This document shows, in pieces, positions 45,478-54,624 of a stretch of DNA of 64,000 bases. The position numbers and the translations under genes are program-made. Position 1 is the stretch's first letter, and every line of letters begins with the position of its first letter. The notes under the pieces are model-generated. The model searched no databases and was not told where the DNA came from. It saw only the letters and a program-made list of their open reading frames with translations. This stretch comes from Sulfurovum sp. NBC37-1 (GTDB taxonomy: Bacteria; Campylobacterota; Campylobacteria; Campylobacterales; Sulfurovaceae): NCBI RefSeq assembly GCF_000010345.1, contig NC_009663.1, forward strand, positions 1,488,001 to 1,552,000. Reading direction: 5' to 3'.

Positions 45478-48117
45478 ATGATCAAATCCGTACTAAAAGT
45501 CTTCGGCACACAGAACGACAGAATCGTCAAAAGCTACATGAAGCGCGTCAGCAACATCAATGTGCTGGAATCAACCTATGAACCCATGAGCGATGAGGAG
45601 CTGCAGGTAGCCTTCAATGCACTCAGAGAATCGGTGAAGAGTGGAGAAAAGAGTATGGAGGATGTCCTTTATGACTCTTTTGCCATTACACGTGAAGCGA
45701 GTAAGCGTGTTCTGGGGCTGAGACATTACGATGTGCAGATGGTCGGTGGTATGGTACTGCATGACGGCAACATCGCAGAAATGAAGACGGGTGAAGGTAA
45801 AACGCTTGTCGCGACACTGGCCGTTGTACTCAATGCCATGACGGGCAAAGGCGTTCATGTCGTCACTGTGAACGACTACCTGGCAAAAAGGGACTCCAGC
45901 GAGATGGGTGAACTCTACAACTTCCTCGGCTACAGCGTGGGTTGTATCACGGCCGACATACAGGACGATGCAGGAAGAAAAGCGCAGTATGATGCGGACA
46001 TCACTTACGGTACGAACAACGAATACGGCTTCGACTATCTGCGTGACAATATGAAAGTCCGTCTTGAAGAAAAGGTGCAGAGAGAGCACAACTATGCCAT
46101 CGTGGATGAAGTGGACTCCATCCTTATCGATGAGGCGAGAACACCACTCATCATCTCCGGTCCGACACAGAGAGACCAGAACCACTATGCCAGAGCCGAT
46201 GCCATTGCCAAACAGATGGAACGCGGAGAGAAAATAGAGACCAAACCGGGTGAAGACGAAAAGACCACCGGGGACTTCATCGTTGACGAGAAGAACCGGA
46301 CCATTGTCATGACCGAACAGGGTCTTCAGAAAGCACAGGACCTCTTTGAAGTTGACAATCTCTACTCACTTGAAAATGCCGTACTCTCGCACCACCTCGA
46401 CCAGGCGCTCAAGGCACATAATATTTTTGAAAAAGATGTCGACTATGTTGTCCAGGACAATGAGATCATCATCGTTGATGAATTTACGGGAAGGCTCTCT
46501 GAAGGACGAAGATACTCCGAAGGACTGCACCAGGCGCTCGAAGCCAAGGAAGGCGTAGAGATACAGGAAGAGTCACAGACACTTGCAGAGATCACTTACC
46601 AGAACTACTTCAGACTCTATAACAAACTTGCTGGTATGACCGGTACGGCACAAACCGAAGCGACGGAATTCTCACAGATCTACGGGCTGGATGTCATCTC
46701 CATTCCAACGAACGTCCCTGTAGAGCGTGCCGACAGGAATGACCTGATCTATAATACGGAAAAAGAGAAACTTGACGCTGTAGTACGCAAAGTAAAAGAG
46801 TACCACAGCAAGGGTCAGCCTGTACTCATCGGTACGGCATCCATCGAAAAATCAGAAATGATCCATGAGAGACTCAAAAAAGAGAAGATACCACATAATA
46901 TCCTGAATGCGAAGAACCATGCACAGGAAGCAGAGATTATCAAGAATGCAGGGCAAAAAGGTGCCGTAACCGTTGCGACCAACATGGCGGGACGCGGGGT
47001 CGACATCAAAATAGACGATGAAGTGAGATCGCTGGGCGGTCTTGCCATCCTCGGTACTGAGAGACACGAAAGCAGACGTATCGACAACCAGCTCAGAGGG
47101 CGTTCAGGCCGTCAGGGTGACCTGGGTGAGAGTCAGTTCTTCCTTTCGCTTGACGACAACCTGCTGCGCATTTTCGGCGGAGAGAAGATCAGAAATATCA
47201 TGAACAGGCTTGGCGTGGAAGAGGGAGAGTACATCGACTCCAAGATCGTCACCCGTTCTGTCGAAAAAGCACAGAAAAAAGTAGAGAACCAGCATTACGA
47301 ATCGCGTAAGCACATTCTCGAGTACGATGATGTCGCCAACCATCAGAGAAAAGCAATCTATGCCTTCAGGAACCAGCTGCTTGACCCTGAATTCGATATC
47401 GATGCCAAGATCAAAGAGAACCGTGCCGAGTATGTACATCACATGCTTGCCGAAGCTGAAATCTTCGAAGGAATGCCGAAAGAGGATTTCGATATAGAAA
47501 AACTGGCGGCACTCATCAAAGAGGAACTGCGTATCGAAGTCGACCCGCAGTACTTCAAAGACAAAGAGACCGAGGAACTCGAAGCGATGATCACCGAAAT
47601 GATGGAGAACATTTACGAAGAGAAAATGTCACAGCTCGAGCCGGCACAGCGAAATGAGATCGAACGTATTCTCTACCTTCAGGTACTCGATCCGCAGTGG
47701 AGAGACCACCTTTACGAGATGGATGTTCTCAAAACAGGTATCGGACTCAGAGGATACAACCAGAAAGATCCGCTTACCGAATACAAGCAGGACAGCTACA
47801 AACTCTTTACCGATCTTGTAGAGCGTATCAAGCTTGAAGCGGTCAAAGTTCTGCACCTTGTGCAGTTCGATTTCACTTCGCCTGAAGAGGAAGAGGAAGC
47901 TATTGAGCAGATCAGGGAAGAATTGGAAAGCGAAGTAGCTGATGCTTCACTCAACCAGTCCTTTGAAGAAGGTGTGATCGCAGAGGATTCCGAAAAGCTC
48001 AAACCGATCACAGGTACGAAAAAACCAAAAAGAAACGACCCCTGCCCTTGCGGTTCAGGCAAGAAATACAAAAACTGCTGCGGACAGAGCGGACCGAAAA
48101 AAGGTCTGTTGGCTTAA
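45478..48117 (+). CDS. secA: Preprotein translocase ATPase SecA
   Basis: 879 residues driving protein export through SecYEG. Layout: DEAD motor domain with [13 protein letters not shown] (about 101-113, Walker A) and [20 protein letters not shown], preprotein cross-linking domain, second motor domain ([13 protein letters not shown] and the GRSGRQGD arginine finger), helical scaffold, and a C-terminal zinc tail [14 protein letters not shown]. Starts at ATG 45478. The following gene's ATG is the very next base after the stop. Confidence 0.98.
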   Translation: MIKSVLKVFGTQNDRIVKSYMKRVSNINVLESTYEPMSDEELQVAFNALRESVKSGEKSMEDVLYDSFAITREASKRVLGLRHYDVQMVGGMVLHDGNIAEMKTGEGKTLVATLAVVLNAMTGKGVHVVTVNDYLAKRDSSEMGELYNFLGYSVGCITADIQDDAGRKAQYDADITYGTNNEYGFDYLRDNMKVRLEEKVQREHNYAIVDEVDSILIDEARTPLIISGPTQRDQNHYARADAIAKQMERGEKIETKPGEDEKTTGDFIVDEKNRTIVMTEQGLQKAQDLFEVDNLYSLENAVLSHHLDQALKAHNIFEKDVDYVVQDNEIIIVDEFTGRLSEGRRYSEGLHQALEAKEGVEIQEESQTLAEITYQNYFRLYNKLAGMTGTAQTEATEFSQIYGLDVISIPTNVPVERADRNDLIYNTEKEKLDAVVRKVKEYHSKGQPVLIGTASIEKSEMIHERLKKEKIPHNILNAKNHAQEAEIIKNAGQKGAVTVATNMAGRGVDIKIDDEVRSLGGLAILGTERHESRRIDNQLRGRSGRQGDLGESQFFLSLDDNLLRIFGGEKIRNIMNRLGVEEGEYIDSKIVTRSVEKAQKKVENQHYESRKHILEYDDVANHQRKAIYAFRNQLLDPEFDIDAKIKENRAEYVHHMLAEAEIFEGMPKEDFDIEKLAALIKEELRIEVDPQYFKDKETEELEAMITEMMENIYEEKMSQLEPAQRNEIERILYLQVLDPQWRDHLYEMDVLKTGIGLRGYNQKDPLTEYKQDSYKLFTDLVERIKLEAVKVLHLVQFDFTSPEEEEEAIEQIREELESEVADASLNQSFEEGVIAEDSEKLKPITGTKKPKRNDPCPCGSGKKYKNCCGQSGPKKGLLA

Positions 48118-49344
48118 ATGTCCGCCATACTTAAACATGTCTCACCCAACAAGCGCTTTGTTGGGCACATCATTAAACATTATCTGAAATACGATAAAGA
48201 AAATCCCTTCATCTTCATCTCCGCCCTGCTCGCTTTTTTCGGTATCGCTGCAGGCGTGATGGTACTCATGATCGCCATGGGGGTCATGAACGGAACACAG
48301 CAGGAGTTCACCAAAAAGCTCTTTGTCATGAATTACCCTCTTACTGTACTCCCCATTGAAGAGAATGCTGTCAATATCGATCTGGTCAAGGAACTTTCCC
48401 GGAAATTTCCCGATATGAAATTCTCCCCCTACTATACGACACAGGTTATTACCAAAAATGACGGTGCTGTACAGGGTTCACTGCTCTATGGCGTGGACTA
48501 TGACAAAGAGAGCCAGCTTAATGACGTCTTTAGAAAAGCCAGAGGAGATGGTAAAAGTAAATTCAAGGTCGTCATCGGAGAGGGGCTCTCTTATGAAATG
48601 AATGCGATGAAAGGTGATAAGGTCACGCTCTATTTTTCCGAGCAGACCGCTGCAGGCTTTGGAACAATGCCGCTTCAAAAACGTTTCGTCGTGGATGGCG
48701 TTTTCAAGTCCGGCCTGAAAGCCTATGACAAGGCGATCATGTACACTACGCTTGAAGCCTTTGAAAAACTGCTCAAACGCGAGGTGGGATACTATGATGG
48801 CCTGCATATCTACAGTAAGAACCCTGTTGATGATATTGAAAAAGTCCGTAAGCAGCTTCCCCCCTCCGTTGTCATAGAAGGCTGGTGGATGCAGAATGGC
48901 AATTTCTTTTCAGCCATGGAAATGGAGAAGAAAGCACTTTTCCTCGTACTGCTACTCATCATTCTCGTGGCTTCTCTGAACATTATCTCCTCTTTGCTGA
49001 TGACGGTGATGAGTAGACGCTCCGAGATCGCTCTCATGAGAACACTTGGCGCAACCAAAGCAGAGATACGTTCCATATTCTTCCGGTTGGGCATTATCAT
49101 CGGACTTGCAGGTATCGTTGCCGGGACACTACTTGGTACACTGGGAATTTGGGCATTGAAAACTTTTAACATCATCTCCATGCCGGAAGATGTCTACGGA
49201 ACCAGTAAACTGCCTGTCGACCTGCTCATGAGTGATTTTGGCTTCATTATACTCGGTACCTCCATCATCATTCTGCTCTCTTCCCTCTATCCTGCAAAGA
49301 AAGCAGCACAGACCGACCCGCTCACAGTCCTGAGAAACGAGTAG
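48118..49344 (+). CDS. LolC/E-type ABC transporter permease
   Basis: 408 residues with an N-terminal helix (FISALLAFFGIAAGVMVLMIAMGVMNGTQQEF), a periplasmic domain (about 65-265) and three C-terminal helices. The MacB/FtsX pattern appears as SRRSEIALMRTLGATKAEIRSIFFRLGIIIGLAGIVAG and the final DPLTVLRNE. Lol proteins extract lipoproteins from the inner membrane for LolA. No LolD ATPase is in the window. It starts immediately after secA and ends base-to-base against the convergent AsmA-like gene. Confidence 0.88.
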   Translation: MSAILKHVSPNKRFVGHIIKHYLKYDKENPFIFISALLAFFGIAAGVMVLMIAMGVMNGTQQEFTKKLFVMNYPLTVLPIEENAVNIDLVKELSRKFPDMKFSPYYTTQVITKNDGAVQGSLLYGVDYDKESQLNDVFRKARGDGKSKFKVVIGEGLSYEMNAMKGDKVTLYFSEQTAAGFGTMPLQKRFVVDGVFKSGLKAYDKAIMYTTLEAFEKLLKREVGYYDGLHIYSKNPVDDIEKVRKQLPPSVVIEGWWMQNGNFFSAMEMEKKALFLVLLLIILVASLNIISSLLMTVMSRRSEIALMRTLGATKAEIRSIFFRLGIIIGLAGIVAGTLLGTLGIWALKTFNIISMPEDVYGTSKLPVDLLMSDFGFIILGTSIIILLSSLYPAKKAAQTDPLTVLRNE

Positions 49345-52008
49345 TCAGGGGGCAACTTTGTTTTTCGGGATCGTGACCTCTTCGATCACAGGGACCTTGG
49401 TCGTCTTTTTCTTTTTCCCGGTATTGATGATATGTGCCGGTGACTGCAAAGTCCGTTTGATCAGATCGAACGGCAGTGAGAGGATCTCTTTGGCCGCAGA
49501 ATAGTTTACTTTGGGATTATCCAGTGTTCCTTTTATCGTAAGTCCCATAGTCACGCTGTTGTCTTTTCCCATTAGGATATAACCCAATAGTGGTATACTC
49601 CCTACTGCTTTACCGAGTTTACGTGCCATCTGGACAGCCAGCTTAATATTGAGCTTTTTAGTTTTGATATTGAGTGTCCCCTTGCCCACGATCGTTGCCG
49701 TGTCCCCTTTGACATAAACCGTATCAAATATTACTTTATCCTTGACGATACGATACAATATCTTTCCTTTCTGAATTTTGAAACCTTTTTTAGTCAACCC
49801 GGGGTCTTCAATGTGGGAGAAATTCTTATCCTTCCTGATAAAATCCCGTGTCTTACTGTAGGCTTTAAAACTTTTCAGTACCCCTCCATCAAGCAGAATC
49901 TCGCCTTTCATCAGTTTACCCGGTGTTCCGGAGATCCTGAATGTATAGCGTCCCTTCTGAAGTCCGTCAAAATTGATCAGAGGGTGCAGCATCCTGTCAT
50001 GAATACGCAGGGCTTCAATAGCGATCTTTGCTCCTGTTTTTCGGAATGTCACTTTGTCGCTGCCAAGATTTCCGACTGCCGTTATTGTGTTGCTTCTAGG
50101 ATAGATCGTAACTGTGTAGGCATCTGTCAACAATGTATATTTGTCATAACGTAAATTGCTCTTTATACCTCTGATCACTATTTTTTTACCACTCTTTTTT
50201 TTACTTTTTATTTTTTTCAAGCGCAGATTGGATTCAAGGAACTTCTGCAGGTCTATATTAAGGTTTTTCAGGGTAATCATAGATTTGGCAGTATCGTAAT
50301 GTACTCGCTTGTTAAAAGCATAGAAATTGACTCCCTTCGGACTTACCGTTCCAAAACATGGCACTCTGGTATGGCAGGTCTTCTTATCATAGATAAAACA
50401 GTCATATCTTGTCAGTACCCCTTTAAATACAAATGTACCAAGGTCTTTACTGCTGATCTCCATTGTGCCCCCATCTATATCTATCTCCATTTTTTTCAGG
50501 TATGGCTTTATTTTGGCAAGATCCGCCGCCTCGATTTTCAAACCCTGGTCATTCTGTCTGGTCTTAAGCTTGAAAGAAGGTATGCTGACCAGAACCCCTT
50601 TGGCATAATCGACACTGAATGGGATCTTTTTATTCGTCAGGAGGAAAAGCGTTTCCTTTTTCTTTTTGAATTCTATTTTCTTCGCCTGCAGGACAAGGTC
50701 TGCCTTCTTGCTTTTAGTATGTACTTTCCCATTGACCGTACCTTCATACCACTGCGATTTCAACTTGATATCTTTGAGGGTAAGCGTATGATTGCTGTAA
50801 GTGATATCTCCGCTCTGTACAGGCAGCTTCAGCTTTCCCAGATAGAGATTTCCCTTGCCCGGATGTGCCTTGACATAGACATTGATCTTTCTATTGGGCA
50901 TATGACCAAGCGGAATACCCAGTTTAACCTGCACTTTAGACCTGTTTCCTTCATGCAGTACAGGAATATTGAGTTTATAGGCTTTAAGGATTTTCTGTAC
51001 GATTGCATCGATCCTGGTATTGAAATACATGTCCAGATTGAGACGTGTATCCTTTTCTTTACCTATATCGGTAATAGAAACCGTGGCATTAATTTCCCTG
51101 TTCTCATATGTGGGATTGGTCAGATCAAAAAAGAGGCTATTCTGCTTATAATTCAATACGACCTTCTCCGATTTGACAGGAGGCAGTCCCTCTTTATAGT
51201 GAATTTGAACATCTTCAAGCAGAGCATTCCCTTTCAGGGAATTCCAGTCGAGCTTAAAATCGGTACCATGAACGATACCTTTTCCTGTCAACATATAGAG
51301 TCTGTAGGATTTTGCCTCTATCTTTCGAGTGATCCATGCATTGACCTTCTCATTCATCGGCAGCCTGTCTATGAATGTTTTCAAGTCACCAAACAGATCA
51401 CTGTTGACAATAAATTGGAGCATATGATCCTCTTTGATCGCCTTGAATCTTCCCGTAATGTTATATGCCTCATATTTTCCCTCAAGGATCAGCTTGTCGC
51501 TGGGAAGGTCATAATTGAGTTTTCCGACCATGTTAATATCTTCTTTTTTAATATAAAAGAGTGAGATATCCGCAACAAGAACACGTCCTTTACGCCCAAC
51601 ATTTCCGGCGATCTCATAGTCATCACTGGTAATATACAGTACATCATCTGCAAATATGATCTTGTAATGATTGTTTTTGAAATCAACCTTCTCCAGTTCG
51701 ATATAATGAAAAAATGTCAGCAGATATTTCACACGGTCGAGTACTGTATCCACATTATCAAATGAAGGCTTTTTCTTGGATTTTGGAATGAGGATATGTT
51801 TCGCTGTAAGTGTAAGCTTTTTATCGAGTTTGATGTATAATCCATCTACTTCATAATGGTTGAAACTAAGATGCTCCACATGGATACCGGATTTCAGCCA
51901 GACAAAGAGGGCTCCAAAAAGGATAATAAGAACAATGAGTGTATCACGCAAAGCAACATGGAGAACATGGATGGTATGGGCAGAGAACATTGCCGTCGTT
52001 TTGATCAT
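49345..52008 (-). CDS. Large AsmA-like/YhdP-type protein
   Basis: 887 residues with one N-terminal helix (LRDTLIVLIILFGALFVWL) and a very long beta-rich periplasmic part rich in Lys and Val (many short strands such as KVVLNYKQNSLFFDL and DYEIAGNVGRKGRVLVADI). The C-terminal end VKGDTATIVGKGTLNIKTKKLNIKLAVQMARKLGKAVGSIPLLGYILMGKD is the AsmA-like C-terminal pattern. Such proteins are thought to bridge phospholipid transport from inner to outer membrane. The start is uncertain: the 5' end overlaps that of the divergent mltG paralog by 74 bases. Confidence 0.82.
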   Translation of the reverse strand: MIKTTAMFSAHTIHVLHVALRDTLIVLIILFGALFVWLKSGIHVEHLSFNHYEVDGLYIKLDKKLTLTAKHILIPKSKKKPSFDNVDTVLDRVKYLLTFFHYIELEKVDFKNNHYKIIFADDVLYITSDDYEIAGNVGRKGRVLVADISLFYIKKEDINMVGKLNYDLPSDKLILEGKYEAYNITGRFKAIKEDHMLQFIVNSDLFGDLKTFIDRLPMNEKVNAWITRKIEAKSYRLYMLTGKGIVHGTDFKLDWNSLKGNALLEDVQIHYKEGLPPVKSEKVVLNYKQNSLFFDLTNPTYENREINATVSITDIGKEKDTRLNLDMYFNTRIDAIVQKILKAYKLNIPVLHEGNRSKVQVKLGIPLGHMPNRKINVYVKAHPGKGNLYLGKLKLPVQSGDITYSNHTLTLKDIKLKSQWYEGTVNGKVHTKSKKADLVLQAKKIEFKKKKETLFLLTNKKIPFSVDYAKGVLVSIPSFKLKTRQNDQGLKIEAADLAKIKPYLKKMEIDIDGGTMEISSKDLGTFVFKGVLTRYDCFIYDKKTCHTRVPCFGTVSPKGVNFYAFNKRVHYDTAKSMITLKNLNIDLQKFLESNLRLKKIKSKKKSGKKIVIRGIKSNLRYDKYTLLTDAYTVTIYPRSNTITAVGNLGSDKVTFRKTGAKIAIEALRIHDRMLHPLINFDGLQKGRYTFRISGTPGKLMKGEILLDGGVLKSFKAYSKTRDFIRKDKNFSHIEDPGLTKKGFKIQKGKILYRIVKDKVIFDTVYVKGDTATIVGKGTLNIKTKKLNIKLAVQMARKLGKAVGSIPLLGYILMGKDNSVTMGLTIKGTLDNPKVNYSAAKEILSLPFDLIKRTLQSPAHIINTGKKKKTTKVPVIEEVTIPKNKVAP

Positions 52009-52888
52009 TGCGCTTGCCTTTTACACTACAATACCCGTCAGAACGACGCAGACGCTCTACATTCCTCAAGGTTCTATTAATATTATTATATCACAGCTGG
52101 CTAAAAAAGGATACGCTGTATCCGTTGTCGACAACTTTATTCTGCGTGTCATGGGCAGTCCGCAGACGGGTTGGATATTTCTGGGGAAGAATGAGATGAA
52201 CCGTATCGATTTTCTTCATAAACTCACCTCATCTAAAGCGATGATCAACAAAGTCACCCTGATCCCGGGAGAGACTTCGGAGATCTTTTTTGATATGCTG
52301 GCAAAAGAGCTGAAACTCGACCCCAAAAAACTTTACAAATATTACCATGAATTTTCCCTCTATCCCGAAGCAGGGATCTTTGCCGATACCTATTATGTCC
52401 CCTACGGGATTAAAGAAAAGCACCTGATGCATTTTCTTGTGCGTGAATCCGAAAAGAAATACAAGGCGATCTCGGAGAAGATCTATGGAACGTACAATAC
52501 CAAACAGTGGCAGAAAGTACTGGTGGTCGCCTCGATCATTCAGAAAGAGGCAGCCAACAAAGAAGAGATGTCCCTGGTCTCCTCTGTCATTTACAACCGT
52601 CTGAAAAAAGGGATGCGCCTGCAGATGGACGGTACGCTCAATTACGGAAAATACTCCCATGTCAAGGTCACACGGGAACGCATCAAAAATGATGAAAGCA
52701 CTTTCAATACCTACAAACATAAAGGCCTGCCGCCCTCACCTATTGGCTCAGTGAGCATAGCTGCCATCCGGGCAGCCATCCGACCGGCAAAAACGAAGCA
52801 TCTCTATTTTATGAAGAATAAAGAGGGTACGCATGACTTCTCAGACAGCTTTAAGGCACATAGGAAGAATGTGAAGAAGGCTAGATAG
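51935..52888 (+). CDS. mltG: Endolytic murein transglycosylase MltG (paralog 2)
   Basis: About 317 residues from ATG 51935, with AAGGA upstream; further upstream ATG 51860 lies inside the divergent gene and is less likely. One membrane helix (IAVVLIIALAFYTTIPV), then the YceG-like domain: LIPGETSEIFFDMLAKELKLDPKKL, LVVASIIQKEAANKEEMSLVSSVIYNRLKKGMRLQMDGTLNYG and NTYKHKGLPPSPIGSVSIAAIRAAIRP. Clearly homologous to the protein at 30603 but diverged. Having two copies is unusual in a small chromosome. Confidence 0.9.
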   Translation: MSVSRKATWRTWMVWAENIAVVLIIALAFYTTIPVRTTQTLYIPQGSINIIISQLAKKGYAVSVVDNFILRVMGSPQTGWIFLGKNEMNRIDFLHKLTSSKAMINKVTLIPGETSEIFFDMLAKELKLDPKKLYKYYHEFSLYPEAGIFADTYYVPYGIKEKHLMHFLVRESEKKYKAISEKIYGTYNTKQWQKVLVVASIIQKEAANKEEMSLVSSVIYNRLKKGMRLQMDGTLNYGKYSHVKVTRERIKNDESTFNTYKHKGLPPSPIGSVSIAAIRAAIRPAKTKHLYFMKNKEGTHDFSDSFKAHRKNVKKAR

Positions 52889-52904
52889 AACACGGTAAAA
52901 TTCA

Positions 52905-52931
52905 CGTAGGGTGCTGTGCCCTCACGGCACC
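52905..52931. repeat. Palindromic intergenic repeat, copy 2 (single unit)
   Basis: A single half-unit of the family at 35555 and 60149. It begins CGTAGGGTGCTGTG and folds back through CACGGCACC with one mismatch. It lies 16 bases after the mltG paralog 2 stop. Confidence 0.75.
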
Positions 52932-52976
52932 AATAAATCTGCAACATTATAGGCCCCATCTAATAACCCTAAATAC

Positions 52977-54611
52977 TCAATGCCAAAAAAGCAGCTGCAC
53001 AATATTCAGTATGAACATCGTCACGAATCCCACTTTGTATACCATCATTTCGTTCCGCTCTATAAATGAAAGGTTCTTGTCAAAATAGGGTTGTACTTTC
53101 TCAGGATTGTCGATCTCGTAGAGCATTTCCGAGTAGTTGTGGTAGCGTTTGTCCGTATCGCTCTCTACGGCACGAAGGATAACACTTTCCAGCCATTCGG
53201 GTATCTTTGCATTGTACTTTGTCGGATGCTTCGGATTCTTGTCAAAGCTTGGATTCTGAAACGGTTCTATCTCACCGAAAGGGAACTTCTGTGTCAAAGC
53301 TTCGTACAGCACCACACCGATAGCATAGACCTCCGTCTGTTCCGTAATGGGTGCCTGCAAAAAACGCTCCGGTGCCAGATAGGAAGGGGTACCTGCACGC
53401 GTTACCTTGGAATATGCTTCCGTGATACTGCCGAAATCAACTATCTTGAAAATTATTTTCTCTTTGCGTTTGGTCACAATGATGTTTTCGGGCTTGATAT
53501 CACCATGTACCAGGTTGAGCTTGATAAGGAACTGTGACATTTTCAGAAGGAAACGGGCAAGCTCCACGCCCAGGTCAACTGAAATCGGTTTTTTGGCAAT
53601 GTACTCCTTGAGCGGTATGCCTTCCACATAACTCATGATGTAATAGCGGTGGGTACGTTTTTTAGGGATCACCGCTTTGGGGAAAAAACCTGCCTTGAGA
53701 CGCTTTGCCATCCAGACTTCTTTGACAAAAAAGTCCAGTATCGTTTCATCATCCAGCGCTTCGAAAGGAGCAAACTTGATGACATACTGCACACCTTTTT
53801 TCTCACAGAGCCAGGTACGGTTGTTCTGTATCAGCGGTTTGAAGAGTCTATAGCCGTCGATCTCCTCCCCTTTTTTATACTGTTCCTGTATGATCAGTTC
53901 CGTCTGCTTAAGCTTCAGCCTGGGGTCTAGTTCTTTGATCTCGATGATCACTGCCGTGGTATCGTCAGGCAGATCATCGTTGTGTTGTTTACTCGCTTTC
54001 TTGATCAGGAAAGAAGCCCCCACTTTCAATCCGTCAGCCAACTCCTCCTGCGAGAGTTCATTGTAGAGTCCATCACTGCAGAGCAATATGCGGTCACCGA
54101 CTTGAAGGTTGTTCTCAAAATAATACGGTTCCACATGCTCTTCAAGCCCGATAGCGGAAGTGAGCACATTCTCCATTCCCTCTTCCTCCATAGCATGGTC
54201 AGAAGAGAGTTGCGCGAACTGACCGTTACGCGCCAGATAGATACGGCTGTCCCCCACATTGGCACCGTACAGTCTGTCCCCCTCAACAACTACCAGTGTG
54301 AGCGTCGTTACCAGCTCCTGACGCGCATACTGTTCCATTGATTCAAGGTACAGTACACGGTTGATATTTTCAATAAAATGGCGAATGGACTTCTCCATAC
54401 TCCAGCTGCGTGGACGGTTCTTGAGCGACTGTACCAAAAACTGTGTCGTGCGCTTAGCTGCTTCAGCACCCTGCAAGGCTGATCCTACACCGTCACAGAC
54501 CACCGCAACGGTAATATTCTCCATCACCTTCACTTCAAAGAAGTCATCCCCTTTAAGCTGTGTACCTTTGGCAAGCGTAAACCCGGAGGTCTCAATATTT
54601 TGTTTTGACAT
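52977..54611 (-). CDS. Fused PP2C phosphatase and Ser/Thr kinase
   Basis: 544 residues. The N-terminal PP2C domain (about 1-240) shows VAVVCDGVGSALQGAEAA, GANVGDSRIYL, LLCSDGL and DDTTAVI. The kinase domain (about 255-520) has the VIK lysine, HGDIKPENI (catalytic loop), VDFGS (DFG) and GTPSYLAPE. A final hydrophobic helix (VGFVTMFILNIVQLLF) puts it on the membrane. Opposing enzyme activities in one chain suggest a tunable phosphorylation switch. It is the last of three leftward genes (narK, hybrid, kinase), so nitrate uptake is the likely target or input. Confidence 0.92.
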   Translation of the reverse strand: MSKQNIETSGFTLAKGTQLKGDDFFEVKVMENITVAVVCDGVGSALQGAEAAKRTTQFLVQSLKNRPRSWSMEKSIRHFIENINRVLYLESMEQYARQELVTTLTLVVVEGDRLYGANVGDSRIYLARNGQFAQLSSDHAMEEEGMENVLTSAIGLEEHVEPYYFENNLQVGDRILLCSDGLYNELSQEELADGLKVGASFLIKKASKQHNDDLPDDTTAVIIEIKELDPRLKLKQTELIIQEQYKKGEEIDGYRLFKPLIQNNRTWLCEKKGVQYVIKFAPFEALDDETILDFFVKEVWMAKRLKAGFFPKAVIPKKRTHRYYIMSYVEGIPLKEYIAKKPISVDLGVELARFLLKMSQFLIKLNLVHGDIKPENIIVTKRKEKIIFKIVDFGSITEAYSKVTRAGTPSYLAPERFLQAPITEQTEVYAIGVVLYEALTQKFPFGEIEPFQNPSFDKNPKHPTKYNAKIPEWLESVILRAVESDTDKRYHNYSEMLYEIDNPEKVQPYFDKNLSFIERNEMMVYKVGFVTMFILNIVQLLFWH

Positions 54612-54624
54612 ATGTGCCTACCTT

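Noticed and set aside
50299-51564. 421-residue rightward frame opposite the AsmA-like gene
   Set aside because: No start signal or motif; the leftward gene has a convincing AsmA-like end and membrane helix.
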